Source of the DNA: Lycium barbarum
Lineage: Eukaryota; Streptophyta; Magnoliopsida; Solanales; Solanaceae
NCBI RefSeq assembly: GCF_019175385.1
Contig: NC_083339.1
Coordinates: 80,898,120-80,962,119 of the forward strand
Reading direction: 5' to 3'
DNA length: 64,000 bases
Position numbers and translations under genes: made by a program. The stretch's first letter is position 1, and each line of letters opens with the position of its first letter. This document shows positions 10,217 to 21,873 of this stretch, in pieces. The notes below the pieces were generated by a model. That model was given only the letters and a program-made list of their open reading frames with translations. It did not search any database and had not been told where the DNA came from.

Positions 10217-12535
10217 AGTGATTTACGGACCGTATAGTGCAGTCGTCCTCCAGCTTGTCAAAAATCTCAACTTTCTGTAAATGTTGAATATGGTTAAATA
10301 CGACCCAGTTTACGGCCCGTAAACTGGTATACGGACCGTAAACCAGGTCGTAAACTACCCTGTCCATCAGCCAAAACTTTCTGTCTTTGAAATGGTTAAA
10401 CACGACTTGGAGGACGACCCGTAAACTGGTTTACGGACCGTAAACCTCAGTCGTAAATCGCCATAATCCCCAGCCAAACTTTCTATTTTTGGAATGCTTA
10501 AAAACGACCACAGTGGATGCACCGTAAATCAAAATACGGTCCGTATATGGTGGTTTACGACCACTGTTCACCCCGACAAGAATTCATTAAAGATCAGATT
10601 TTGTGATTTTAAAAAGGGACTTAGGCTTCATATTACTTCATTATTCATCCAACAACTCAAGAGATATTCTAGAACTCTCCAAATAATTCCTCCACAAGAA
10701 TTCAAGAGAATTAAAGGGAATATCAAGACCAACAACACTAATTTCATGGAATCAAGGGTAAGAACTCAATAAAGGGTCATCTAAGTGAAGAAATTCCCAA
10801 GAAGGTGGGACTACGGTTTTGGCTAAGTGAAGTATTTCAACTTAAGGATTGTTCAACCATCATCCAAGGTAAGTTTTATGATTATTCTATGTGGTTTGAA
10901 GTATTGGAAAGCTTAGACACTTGAAATGTAAAAGAACATAGAAATGGGTCATTATTGTGTGAATAGTGACATAAATGAATGATAGTGGAATTGGACTATG
11001 AATATTGAAGTGTTGTGAGTACTAATACGTTATAAATGATTTTTATATCATGAAACAAGCATTAAATACATGAAAACGCAAGGATGGGCTCGAAGTAGAA
11101 ATAAACGAAAATTGGAGGAAAATGGTGGATTTTGCCAAATGTACGTAAATGACGATTGTCGATTATGATATTGCGAATAATATTATGAATATTGGGAGTT
11201 GATATAGAACGTGAGAAAAGTTGTATGAGCGAAGGAAGCGTTGTCCGACTTCTCCTAGAATTAGCGACACGTTCTTATAGTCAGTTACTAATGTTGATAC
11301 GAATTCTCTTATGAAGGTAACGACGTGATATCGACGGAGAACAAGTGAGCCATATCTTAGCTAAACGACCAAGGTATGTGAGGCTAGTCCTTCTTTCTAA
11401 AGGCATGAATCCTTTAACTTGAATCCCTATTCCTTTCATGAGTTCTTGCATTCTAAGAAGTTAAAATCTTATGCCTATGAATGTCTATATGAGATAAGTT
11501 ATGCGATATGATGACACTCGAATGATGATGATGTTATTCCTTGCCTATACTCACCTTGTGTACTAGTCCTTTCAAGGTGAGGCGGAATGTCCATGATGGT
11601 TCCATAATGTAATCGGGGGATCACGACCTTACGTCACCCCGATAGAGTAAAGTTGATCATGAGTCTTATATACGCATTATGGTAAGATAATTATTTTATG
11701 ATAAGCATATTACTATGAGCATGTCATGAGCATTTCACACCGGGCCTAGTTGGCCGGGCAGACACCGCTTCGGCGGGCGGCGATATGGATACACCACGAC
11801 CTACGGGCGTGGGCAGACACCACTAGTGGGCGGCATGAGATGGTACCCCGGACGCGGGAGGCCTGGACGCGGGCTAATATTATTGATTATCACACCGTTC
11901 TGACATGGACGGGCAGCTTGCTCATGATGCATACATGTTATGATGATGAGTCTGAGTAAGATAACATGCATTACTTCATTTATGATTATCCGTCAGATCC
12001 ATATGTCTCATGTTGATGTTATCCCCATATTACTGATGTCTCCTTTCATTATGTAGGCCTCTCATACTCGGTACAATATTCGTACTGACGTCCTTTCTTC
12101 GGACGCTGTGTTCATGCCCACAGGTAGACAGGGAGGAGAACTTGGCCCACGTCCTCAGTAGCTGTCAGCTGATAGATAGCACTCCATTGTTCGGAGGTGC
12201 TTATGACTATTCTTTTGATGTACATTCATATATGCATATTTTGGGCATGACGGAGTCTTGTTCCGTCCATGTATTCATTATGTTAGTAGAGGCTCGTAGA
12301 TACGCAGTGTGGGTTAGATGGTCTCACAAGATGTTTTCATATGTATGTATATTATTTTGATGGCCAAGGGGAAAATGTATATAAAGTATTTATATTTTGA
12401 TTAAATATGATTTTTCCTACAATTGGTATGTAAAATTGATAAAAGACTATTAAATGAGCAAGATAAGCAGTAGAATGAGTGGTGCTCGGTAACTAGCTCC
12501 GGGTACCCGTCATGGCCCCTAGCTGGGTCGTGACA
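10211..12535 (+). repeat. TE2 3' LTR, lacking its first part
   Basis: Matches 6264-8580 with few changes and ends GTCGTGACA. The splice-donor-like AAG|GTAAGT is preserved with GT at 10869. Differences include an extra GTAGACAGG-like segment near 12121. The joint to protease at 10210/10211 falls inside the palindrome cluster. Confidence 0.9.
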
Positions 12536-12540
12536 GATTT
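12536..12540. repeat. TE2 target site duplication, right (GATTT)
   Basis: Identical to 6095-6099. The flank then continues from the sequence left of TE2. Confidence 0.9.
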
Positions 12541-13221
12541 CCCTATTGGTTCCAGTCATTTCAGGGCAAGCAGATCATTTATTATGTAGAGGATGAGCGT
12601 TTTTGGGGTTAGCTCATCCAATTTAATTTGGTGAGAAACAAGACAACCATAAACTAAGGTAAAACTGAATTTTGCTGTAAGTTTGCCAATTCAAATGCAA
12701 GTTATTGCTTTAATTAGACTTTCTATGGTGTCATGTCTCCACTGATATTTCTCTAATTTAGTAACCCTTTTAATGTTCTTTGTGTCCAAGCTCTAGGTCT
12801 AAGTTATGGTAAAGAAATTTCGAACCCCACTCAATCTCGTCATTCTTTAAACCTGCTTTAGATTGCAGAAGCAGTTATTTTTAATGGAACAAGTTTTCAA
12901 ATGATTTTTGTTTTCACTAGTGTTGTGTGGTAGTTTTTAAAGTGTTGTAACTCTTGTGTTAATAGTATCTGTTTGTCATTACGAGAATAGAGTCCAAACA
13001 TGGAACTTTACATCTCTTCTACTTTCTTTCCTCTATGTCATCTTAGGGGCTAGTTATGTAGAATTTGAGTGGTTTGATCTCATTTAGTAGCTTCCTATTA
13101 CAACTATTAGACATTAGAACTCAAAGTGGTTCCAACTGAATTTGTTTTCTAAGTTGTAAATCTCTACAATCCATCTTTGTGATTTAGATTTACATTATGA
13201 GCTTTCTTTCCTCACTTATCT
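12541..13221. other. AT-rich flank right of TE2, no gene seen
   Basis: Contiguous with 5594-6094 before the TE2 insertion. No long ORF, repeat or RNA gene is visible. Runs such as TTTCTTTCCTC suggest ordinary intergenic DNA. Confidence 0.35.
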
Positions 13222-13776
13222 TCACGACCCAAATCGATAGCCGTGATGTCACCTATTTCTAACCCGATAGGTAAGCCTAAACCAATTAACAACCAATTCA
13301 TTTTAAGTTAATTAAATGGAAAGTAAAGTAACACGAAATAACGGGGGTATTGGATTTTAAAATATCACCCTTAATACCTTCTGATTTCATTGGAGTATTA
13401 GCACTACCCTTAAGCTGAAATCTGCTTTTTTTTCTTTTGGTGTAAATTGGATTTTGTAATGGATGGAGAAACCTTGCTTCATGTTATATAATATCTGCCT
13501 TACTAACCCGGATTAGATTTTTTTTTTCTTCTTTTGGGACATAATCTAGCACAATATTTATGCTTTTGTGTTTATAACTACTTACCATTCCAAAAAAGGA
13601 AAAAAAGAACAAAAAGTGAGGTAACTTCACAGTTTGATTAATTGTGACACTGAGCTGGTCAATAAGTTGCAGGTTGCTAGCTAATTACTGTCAACATCTA
13701 AATTTTCATAAGCCGCTGCCTGGTCGGTTTGGTTCTTATCAATCCGCACATGATCAGTTTTAAATAGCAGCTGACA
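13222..13776 (-). repeat. LTR-end fragment followed by AT-rich sequence
   Basis: CACGACCCAAATCG near 13225 resembles the minus-strand LTR ends elsewhere in the window, but no partner LTR or target duplication is visible. From about 13380 the stretch is AT-rich and featureless. Confidence 0.35.
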
Positions 13777-15020
13777 TGTCATGACCCAAATCGGGGATCG
13801 TACGGGCACCTACCCAATCCTACCTAGCAGGTGCACCCTTTTCTCCAAAAGAACCTCATTTAATAGGAAAGAATGAATAACAAAACACTAACTCATTATA
13901 TTTATCAACAAATCAAAAATAATACAAGGATACTTATACAATAACCAATTCCCAAAATCGGGTCTAGACTAGTACAAGAGCTTCTAAGATTTAAAACTCG
14001 ATATGTATAATACAATGGAGTTCAACCTCTGTTTTAGAATAGAATTAAAAGAAGTCTTCGAGATGGAATTCGGAGAATCCTCGGAAGCTAATGATCCGCT
14101 AACTCAACCTGTAACAACTCTACACCCCGAATAGGATGTAGCAAGAGTAGTATCAGTACAACACTCATGTTGGTAAGAATCATAGGCCAACAACGATTAG
14201 GAGAACATAATAACACTAGTAATCAGTAGATAAGTATAGTAGGCAGTAACCCAGTCAGTCCACAGAATCTGTACGGGGAGGTGGGGTTTACCTCAATAGA
14301 TACAAATCAACATTCAAGCCTAAATACGAACTTCTACTTCCCAATCCACTAATCATAAAAATCAAGATTCACAAATACTACCTCAAGACATCATATAGAA
14401 GTAACCTTACTAAGACTAAAGATAGATCAGGTTTACACTTACTACTCATAATAGGTCCATTATCAGCAGGGGCTCTTCCACCATACTAACAAGATAATCA
14501 GGCAACTCACGCCGCAAGGGTGGACAACATAGGGACTCTGGATAACATATACAAATACACTGTTAAACAAATACCATCAAAGACATGGTCCCATACAACA
14601 ATTCAAGAGTTAGAAATATCAAGTCAGAATCCAACAAGTAAGCTAAAGTAATAATGAGTTCATGTGCAATGCAATGATATTCAATGGCCAATGAAATCTC
14701 TATACACACATGTTCTGGGTGGAATACCTCCACGCCTCGACAGTCATGACCCATGAGGGACCCGCAAAGTCTATGTACCACTCTTGCCATCCCGGAAAAG
14801 ACCTTGAGCATTAGACACTCTCTCGATCCCAGTACAGACCTTGGGCATCGACCTCTAATATTTCTCATCATCAGTACCAAGCCTCAACTCGTATTAATGT
14901 ATCATGAAAGATGAGAATGGATCCATGCAGAATGTCAATGGTACTGAAAATATATCAATATCACTCGTGCCACACATAGATACATATCATAACATGAAGG
15001 TCAATATCAAGCCAACCGTG
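13777..15020 (-). repeat. Decayed LTR fragment related to TE8
   Basis: Begins TGTCATGACCCAAATCGG, the usual minus-orientation LTR end. Further in, CAGTCATGACC, GGGACCC and GTACCACTC near 14740-14790, and TAGTATCAGTACAAC near 14150, recur in the same order as in the TE8 LTR (54690-54990). The promoter-side end is not recognisable and no target duplication was found. Confidence 0.45.
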
Positions 15021-16625
15021 CTATCGTTGACCCTTTTGGAGCTTAATTTATTCATATTTAACCCGCAGGTATCGTTGGCATGCTTTTCGAGGTCATCAGA
15101 GTTGAGGGGAAATCGGCTTAAAAGAGAAAAATGGCTGACTCAAAGTTGACTTTTGGGTAAACAGACCTTTTTCAGGAATCCGTCGATTTCGAGAGGCCTG
15201 AATGGTCTATTAGAACTTGTGCATATATCTGCTTCGGTTCCCAATAAACTCGGGTACATTTTGGGACTTGGGTTGAGAAGTTGGAATTGAGGTATCAGGA
15301 GTTTACTCGGTCAACGAGACCTCCGTTGAGAATTCTGAGGCTACGAGTGCGTTCGTAGCGTGTTTTTATGTATGTCTGTGTATGTGGTTTGTGAGCAGAT
15401 GGCCTCGGGTATTAGTCAGGATTTCGGATTGAGATTATGATTATTTTCGGGAAATCTGGGACTGGTGTCTTCCATGGCAGCGCCCTTACCGTCCCAACGG
15501 TACCGCCATAGCGGTGGGATGGGCCGCTGGGCGGCCAAGTATCTGTAGCCCTACCATCTCGGCTGTCTGAGAGGCTGTCGGGGCGGCGGTCTCGCTTCCT
15601 CCATAACGGTATCGAGCCTGGTTATTTCATTAATTGTGTATTAAAAGTCCTTAGTCCCTCATTTATTACTATTCCAAAATCTGATCTATTCGGAGTAAAT
15701 CTAGGGTATTCTTGGAGAAGATTCTTGGTGCTAAGTCCTTCTAATATCTTTGCTATTCCATTATCCCTATTCATCTTAGAATCCTTTTATCTTGATAGTT
15801 CATTAAGTGATTGAAGATTAAAAGTGGGTTTAATGAATATTCTTTCTAGGCTTCTAAATCATGATTTGTTGGTTGGGTTAGCTTCCTTAAGCATTGACTT
15901 GATGATTAGAATCCTTTATTTCATAATTTATTCCTAATTAGTGGCTAATTTAGGGAATTGGAAGTTAGTGTTTATACCCAAATTTAGGGGTTTTTCCTAG
16001 AATCCGAAATTGAGTTAATTGTTGATTATTCTAGCTTGCCTTTGATGGGAATTGATTACTTAGAGGTTTAATTTCATGTTGGGACCTTTAGATTCCTAAT
16101 TTCACCCTTCTAGTTTATAAACCCTAGGATTTGGGTCATGAATAGAAGTAGGGTTTGTTTAATGTTATTCTTGATTCTAATTCCATGATTCGAATATGCT
16201 TAGACTTTCTTGATCTCGAGGCTCGAAAGAAAGGAAAGGCTAAGGTATGATTGTTGGTGATATTGCTGTTCGGCCTTCTAGGTAGGTTACGGTTTACCCT
16301 ACGGTGAGAATTCGTTTAGCGAAGCCTATATTTAGACGATATTGTTAGAGAAAGCATGTAAATTTTCGGGTATGAAGTTGAGTTGGATATTGTCTTAGGT
16401 TGGGCCCTGTTATGTGTTTGGGACTAGCCACCCTGTTGTGTTGTGACTTGATTTGTTCTATTGTTGTTGGCTTGATGCCACGTGGAGATAGTAGATATTG
16501 GAGATTATTGATAGATCTTGATCATGACATTGTAGTATCTTACTTGTTGACGTTTGATACGAGGATAGTATTCAATATGGCTTGTGTAGCCTTTTCATGA
16601 TATTGTTGGCGTACCCATGTGTGGT
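15021..16625 (+). repeat. Probable degraded LTR piece, plus orientation
   Basis: A GC-rich block at 15475-15610, with CCGCTGGGCGGCC-like inverted repeats, is followed by AT-rich sequence and a donor-like AAG|GTATGATTG near 16245. This is the order seen in plus-strand LTRs here. No ends, primer site or partner copy are visible, so the call is tentative. Confidence 0.3.
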
Positions 16626-18136
16626 TGTTGACACCTAATTTTTGACCTCCTGTAATTTATTTTAATCACTCAGAGTCCTTGGATAATAAATAAAATGAGC
16701 TATGCGCCTTAAAGGGTTTAAATAATTTTTATATGAATTATTCAAGTCGATATTTTACTCTTTTAAATTGGTAAAACGGTTTTTATGACATCACACATTA
16801 TTTAGAAACTAATTGGTACCTTTTATGACATTTATGAGATACTAGTTAGATTTAATCAAAGAGAAAGACATTTTTCTAAAAAAAAAGTCATTTATTTAAT
16901 TGTTTAAAATTATAAAAAAAAAATAATTAGCAAATCCTTTATTCCCTTCAATTCAATGAGTTTGAGTAATTGAAATAATTGACCATTTCACCCCTTAAAC
17001 TCTAATTTTGTATAATTTGTCAAAATTATATATAATTTTCTATATGCATTTTAATTAGGCTAATTAATTAATTAGATGGTCATTATTTCAAATTGACTTT
17101 TAATTGTTTAATTATTTTTTGTTATAGCCACAAATAAATTAACCAATTCATGGTTTAAGAAAATTGGGGTCATTTGTGTAAATTTAGCCTATTAATATCC
17201 CTGATTAAAATAATCAAATTCATTGGCTCAAATTAATTAAGGGCATTAGTGTGATTTAATTGTAAATTGTCTAATTAGGCCAAATATGGCTATAATTGAA
17301 ATAATCAGTTAGATTAAAATAAATTAAGGCCATATTCGCAAAATTAAGCCCATTTGCATATTTAATCATATTTTAAATTAATTAGTAGGTTAACTATATC
17401 CCAAATTTGTTATAATTAAAAAATTATGGTCAATAGTCATTGTGTAATTTTACCATCTTTTGTTTTACCCATTTTTGCCCTTTATATACGTACATACACT
17501 AAATATACGTATGTTTACATAATTAATATACATAGTATTAAGTCCTCATCCTTTTCTTTTTATTTTGGACCAGGTCCAGCTCAACAGATTGGACCGAACC
17601 GACCCAAGTGATGCCATTAGACATAAGGGGTATAACCCCTTTCATTTTTATTTTTGTTACACACCAAACACACCCATATACCCTCTCTCCCCCTTTCCTT
17701 TCCTCTTCTACGCAAACCCTAGGCGCTGCCTAGGGTCTATTTCCTCTTACTTGCCCAAAATCGCAAAAGGTCAGATTTTGCAGAGCAGTAACAGTCTTAG
17801 TATGACTAAAAGCATGAAACAATCAATGCTCAATATTGTTTGCACTCTAATTCCATCCAAACACGGTGGTAATCATCCCTTCTTTTGGTTTTTCCTTTTA
17901 TTTCTTGAATCAAAACACGATTTTTACATTTTGTTGCTATTAATGACTATACGAATTCGATTCTTATTGGCTCATAAGGGTTTGGTTTAGATCGTCCCAA
18001 AAAGGGCCAGATCTGACCATATACGTTGGTTGTCTTTAGATCTTGATCGTTGATTTTGTGTATTGGAGGTGTATCTCTGAAAAATGATGTTTGCATCACA
18101 TCGGTAGTTTTAGCCTTTGAACAAATTTTGGGGTTC

Positions 18137-18144
18137 TATAAATA
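18137..18144 (+). promoter_or_regulatory. TATA box of TE3 LTR
   Basis: TATAAATA in the context TTCTATAAATAGAGCCCC, with a pyrimidine-rich CCTCACCATTTCAC 20 to 35 bases downstream as a likely start region. It would drive the genomic RNA. Confidence 0.65.
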
Positions 18145-20001
18145 GAGCCCCAACCCTCACCATTTCACAAGTTTTGAACAACCTGAAGAGGCTAGAACTT
18201 TTGATTTTAAGCTTCTCAGTAAAAATTTTAAACTTTGACCTTAAACGTTGGAGTTTCCTTAAGTTCTAAAATTATTTTCTTTTGTTGTTCTATATTTTGT
18301 GTGGCTGAGTATCGAAATTGGAAGCAAAAGGCTCCAAGGTCCATTCTTTTCTTGGTTGCGCATATAAAAGGTAATTCCTTATCATTTTGTTTTTCCCTTA
18401 TTTAGATTTTGCTTAGTCTAAGGATGTTACACTAGCTAGTCTTTTTGGGTCTTGCTTAATCTAAGTGCTTGCTGATGTTCGTTCATGTTGTTAAGCGGTG
18501 TCCTATCTAGTTATGTGCGTGATTTATAATTCACTTAAGTAAATGGTGTAACTAGCTTGTACGTCATGTTGAAACCTGCCTAACATTGGTTGATTAATCT
18601 TCATAGTAGGTTGTTTTGCTTATGTGATCTTCATGCTTCAACTTAAGCTATGAAACAATGTGGTTAATGTATCTTGTACATATTTTTCATCCTAAATGAT
18701 CTCACCCATATAAAATAAGATAAAACCAGGACTAGTTAATAGCTTTTCTCAACTAATCTACAATTGGAAATGGAGCTTGATTTAGTTTGGCTTTTTGGTT
18801 GGTTAACTAATAGTTGGAGCTTCTGGGATCATGGCTCCGCATGATTTAAACTGGAATATGTTTTAAACTGCCTAGATCTTTATAGTAGCCTTAAAACTAA
18901 TGTGATTAGAGACTGGAGTATGGACCTGGTTTGGTTTGTTTGAGTGTTTAAATCTCTTGTCTAAATTTGTTTGGTTTAAACATATGATATTTACAAACCT
19001 ATCTTGGTGTGACTCACTTTACAAGTCTTATATCTTGAAACTAGTCCACATCTCTAAGATCTAGAGGGTTTGATAGAACTGGAAAGAAAGGGGTAAACCT
19101 ATAGGATTAGGTCTCACTTGAAGTTGATTGAAATGAAGCTGATTGTCTTGCTAACTAGCAAGGTGGTTGTTAGGTCTTAACCTGATTAGTGGCTGCTTTA
19201 AGGATTGAAAGATGTAAAATGGGAGAGAAATAGTTGTCAAGAATCTAAAAATTTATTTTTGTTGCCTTTAATCTCTTTGTTCCTTTTCTCCAGCCCCATT
19301 ATGTGTCCTGTTTAATTGGTGGAGCAACTTATGTTATGAAAAATAAGCTGGCGTTTTATAAGTCCTTAATTTTGTATCAATGTTGCTTCATGGACTGACC
19401 CTGGTTTAATAAGTGACCTTAAGTGTCTGATTTGATAATTTAAAGTAGTATGAAGATGGTGAAGTAAAGCAGGTCTAGTTATGCTTTACTAGGTCTTGAA
19501 TAAGTTAAGAGATTGAGGTTTATCTTTAAAAATATGAAACTTGGTTTTTGTACAATGATAAGGAACATGGTTTGGAAATGACTGTTGACAACACTGTTTG
19601 CTTTGGCCTAAGATGAGATTAAAAATATAGGATCTTGTAAGTGCTGTTTGGATAAAGAGGGTTTAAAACAGGTTTGTAGGTAAAATTTTAAGATAACTTA
19701 GCTTTACAATCTGAACTGTCCAACCCCCTTAGCCTGTTTAAGGATGAGAGGAGAGGACCATGAGTATAGATATGTAAGTATAAACCACTAGATAAATAGG
19801 AAGCCTTTTTAAAGACATCTTAGGAGAAGACTGAGAAAGGACCAAGCCTCACTTGGTCCATAGTATCTTTCTTCCCAAATAAAAGATTGTCAAGGCACAT
19901 TCCACAAGTCTATGGGGTGAAACTTACTATGTTTACAAACTTGGTTGCCTTTCCCCATTATTGAGTTAAATGGGTCTTAAAAATAAACTTCCCCTTGCAT
20001 T

Positions 20002-20006
20002 AATGG
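20002..20006. repeat. TE4 target site duplication, left (AATGG)
   Basis: AATGG precedes the TE4 LTR and recurs at 39804-39808, showing that TE4 inserted whole into the TE3 LTR. Confidence 0.9.
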
Positions 20007-20119
20007 TGTACCACCTCAGACCTTTAACTTAAGCTTCGACCATGATTCCAGACTTAGAAAATCAGATAAAGAATGTGAGAATTGGAAATTACTCTTCAGC
20101 TGTCAGATGGGGATTTACA

Positions 20120-20380
20120 CCCCAGAATACGGACCGTAAACCAGTATACAACCCTTATTTCAAGTCGTAAAGTGACACCCAAAATCACTGTGCATTCTGG
20201 AAATTTTCTGGTGTAATTTCATATTGTTAAATACGGACCGTATTTTGAAATACAGCCCGTAAAGTGTGATCGTATTTAAGGAGGAAACAGAAACCAGTGA
20301 TTCTGTTTGAAACATGTTGAATTACGGTTTAGGGTTACGGACCGTAAATCATTTTACGGACCGTATTTTGGCCCGTATTT
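20120..20380. repeat. ACGGnCCGT palindrome cluster, TE4 LTR
   Basis: ACGGACCGTAAA, ACGGACCGTATTT and GCCCGTAAAG-type elements recur about seven times and stop about 20 bases before the TATA box. The same words occur in TE2. The 3' LTR copy (38272-38530) keeps most of them with point changes. Confidence 0.75.
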
Positions 20381-20399
20381 CCCAACCCGCACCAGAACC

Positions 20400-20407
20400 T
20401 ATAAATA
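20400..20407 (+). promoter_or_regulatory. TATA box of TE4 5' LTR
   Basis: TATAAATA after AACC, directly downstream of the palindrome cluster and about 270 bases before the donor-like site. It is kept in the 3' LTR at 38550. Confidence 0.65.
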
Positions 20408-20670
20408 CCAGCCTTCAGTTATTTTATTTCATTTTTCATAATTCCAAGCCCTAGAAACGAAGTGTTCTTCTCCCAACAAACCAAAATAACAAGGCAAGTC
20501 ATTCCAAGCTCTTCCAAATCAATTCTATCATATATGCTGTTAACCTAATCATGAAACCATGTTCTTAACATAGGGTTTTCAAGAAAACCCAACTAAAGAG
20601 CATAAAGAACAAAACCTTGGAACTCTTTTTTCGAGACCAGATTATTGTTCAAGTTTGGGAGCAATTTCAG

Positions 20671-21867
20671 GTATGTTAAGCATACTATCTACATGAGGAA
20701 CATTGTTTAATCATCCTCATACCTCAACTATCATAATTCTCCGAAATCCAGCCATTTTATGATTTTGCCCTAGTTCTTGGTTTTCATAACCTAGGGTTAG
20801 AGCTCAGTTTTCTGATTATGTTCATACTTGTTATGCAACCTATGGACCCTAGCTTAATGTAAACGACTTGTAATTCAACCTACGAGTCTCAGAATGCAGT
20901 CTAAGTCATCAGTCAGGTTATAGAGCCAGTAGTCAGTTTTACATCGGTTGCTTCATGTTTGATTGGGCCTAAGGCCATAGTTATGATTCATATGCATATG
21001 TAATTATTTTGGGCCTAAGGCCATAGCTTTAAGATCCCATTATTTATTAGGCCTGAGGCCATAGTTACATGACATTTGCACAGGTGGTTTCTACACAGAT
21101 GAACTCATGATATGAGCATTCAGTTTCATTATGCTTTATTGTTCATATCCCTTATTATTGCTTCAGTTGCTTATCATACTTGTACAATTCAAATGTACCA
21201 ACGTCCTTATGTATGGGCCTGCACTTCACGGTGCAGAGTCTGAATTTCAGGAGGATACAACAGCCGCTTAGCTTCCAGCGCTTTGAGTACATCAGCTAGT
21301 TGGTGAGCGCTCTCATCCAGGGCTTCCCGTCTATTCCCAGTTTTTCGAGTATTAGTTAGTTCATTAGTATTTGAGGCATGTCAGGGTCTTGTCTTGACCA
21401 AGTTATTCTTTCAGTATTTTGATCATAGAGGTTTCATAGACAAAAACTTTAGTCAGTTATGTTGGTTTTGCCTCACAACATTTATTTTCGTATTCATTAT
21501 TATATTTGAGTGAGAGCATTCTGTTGCTTCGTGTTATATCTTGCATGCTTCCATGATATAACTGTTAAATTCAGCAGTCATGGGTTCGCTCGATCATAGA
21601 CAGTCAGGAACTGTCGTGTCGTACCCAGGCCATGGTTCGGGGCGTGACAAAGCTTGGTAGCAGAGCAGCGGGGTTGGTTCTGTGTCGTAGGGAGTTTATG
21701 AAATCGTATCCAGTGGGATCTCCTTTATATGTATGACGGCTGCATGCATATAAACAGATGACCACCAGGACATATTAAGGAAGTATCACTTCTTTGTATT
21801 CTAGATCGTGCAACTAGAGCTATAACTTCAGGATGTCTTCCTAATTCTTCTGTTTACGTAATTTCAG
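20671..21867 (+). other. Putative LTR-to-gag intron of TE4
   Basis: The 5' end is CAG|GTATGTTAAG in the LTR. The 3' end is a pyrimidine-rich tract ending AATTTCAG at 21867, six bases before the gag ATG at 21874, with a CTAAT branch-point-like word about 25 bases upstream. Removal would join LTR leader to gag and delete the rest of the LTR, the primer site and the leader. This is a prediction from sequence only. RNA evidence is needed. Confidence 0.4.
21655..21666 (+). promoter_or_regulatory. TE4 primer binding site, variant
   Basis: TGGTAGCAGAGC lies five bases after the LTR. It has the same T-to-G change from the initiator-Met complement as TE2. The leader continues to 21873 with a TCTAGATCGTGCAACTAGAGC-like block that recalls the TE1 and TE2 leader. 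Confidence 0.8.
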
Positions 21868-21873
21868 ACGATT

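Larger units (their letters stand above)
6100..12535 (+). mobile_element. TE2: Ty3/Gypsy deletion derivative with gag
   Basis: Order on the plus strand: 5' LTR 6100-8580, primer site, leader, gag plus the first residues of protease, then an abrupt joint at 10210/10211 into a 3' LTR that lacks its first 164 bases or so. All of RT, RNase H and integrase, the polypurine tract and the LTR start are missing. GATTT flanks both sides. The LTR copies are nearly identical (two differences in about 190 bases after the joint), so the insertion and the deletion are recent. Either the deletion happened in place or a template-switched copy inserted. Confidence 0.92.
16626..20006 (+). repeat. TE3 5' LTR, first part
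   Basis: Starts TGTTGACACCTAATTTTTG, typical of Tat-type LTRs, and continues to the TE4 insertion. It is AT-rich to about 17550, has a clear TATA box at 18137 and a donor-like AAAAG|GTAATT at 18371. ORFs such as 17565-17990 have no recognisable domains. Confidence 0.7.
20007..21649 (+). repeat. TE4 5' LTR, 1643 bp
   Basis: Starts TGTACCACCTCAGACC and ends GGGGCGTGACA. Order: ACGGACCGT palindrome cluster (20120-20380), TATA box (20400), donor-like TTTCAG|GTATGTTAAG with GT at 20671, the conserved late stem-loop (about 21195-21240), then the primer site. Confidence 0.92.

Noticed and set aside
17565..17990. 141-codon ORF in the TE3 LTR
   Set aside because: Low-complexity composition, no homology that I recognise, and it lies upstream of the LTR TATA box in probable promoter sequence.
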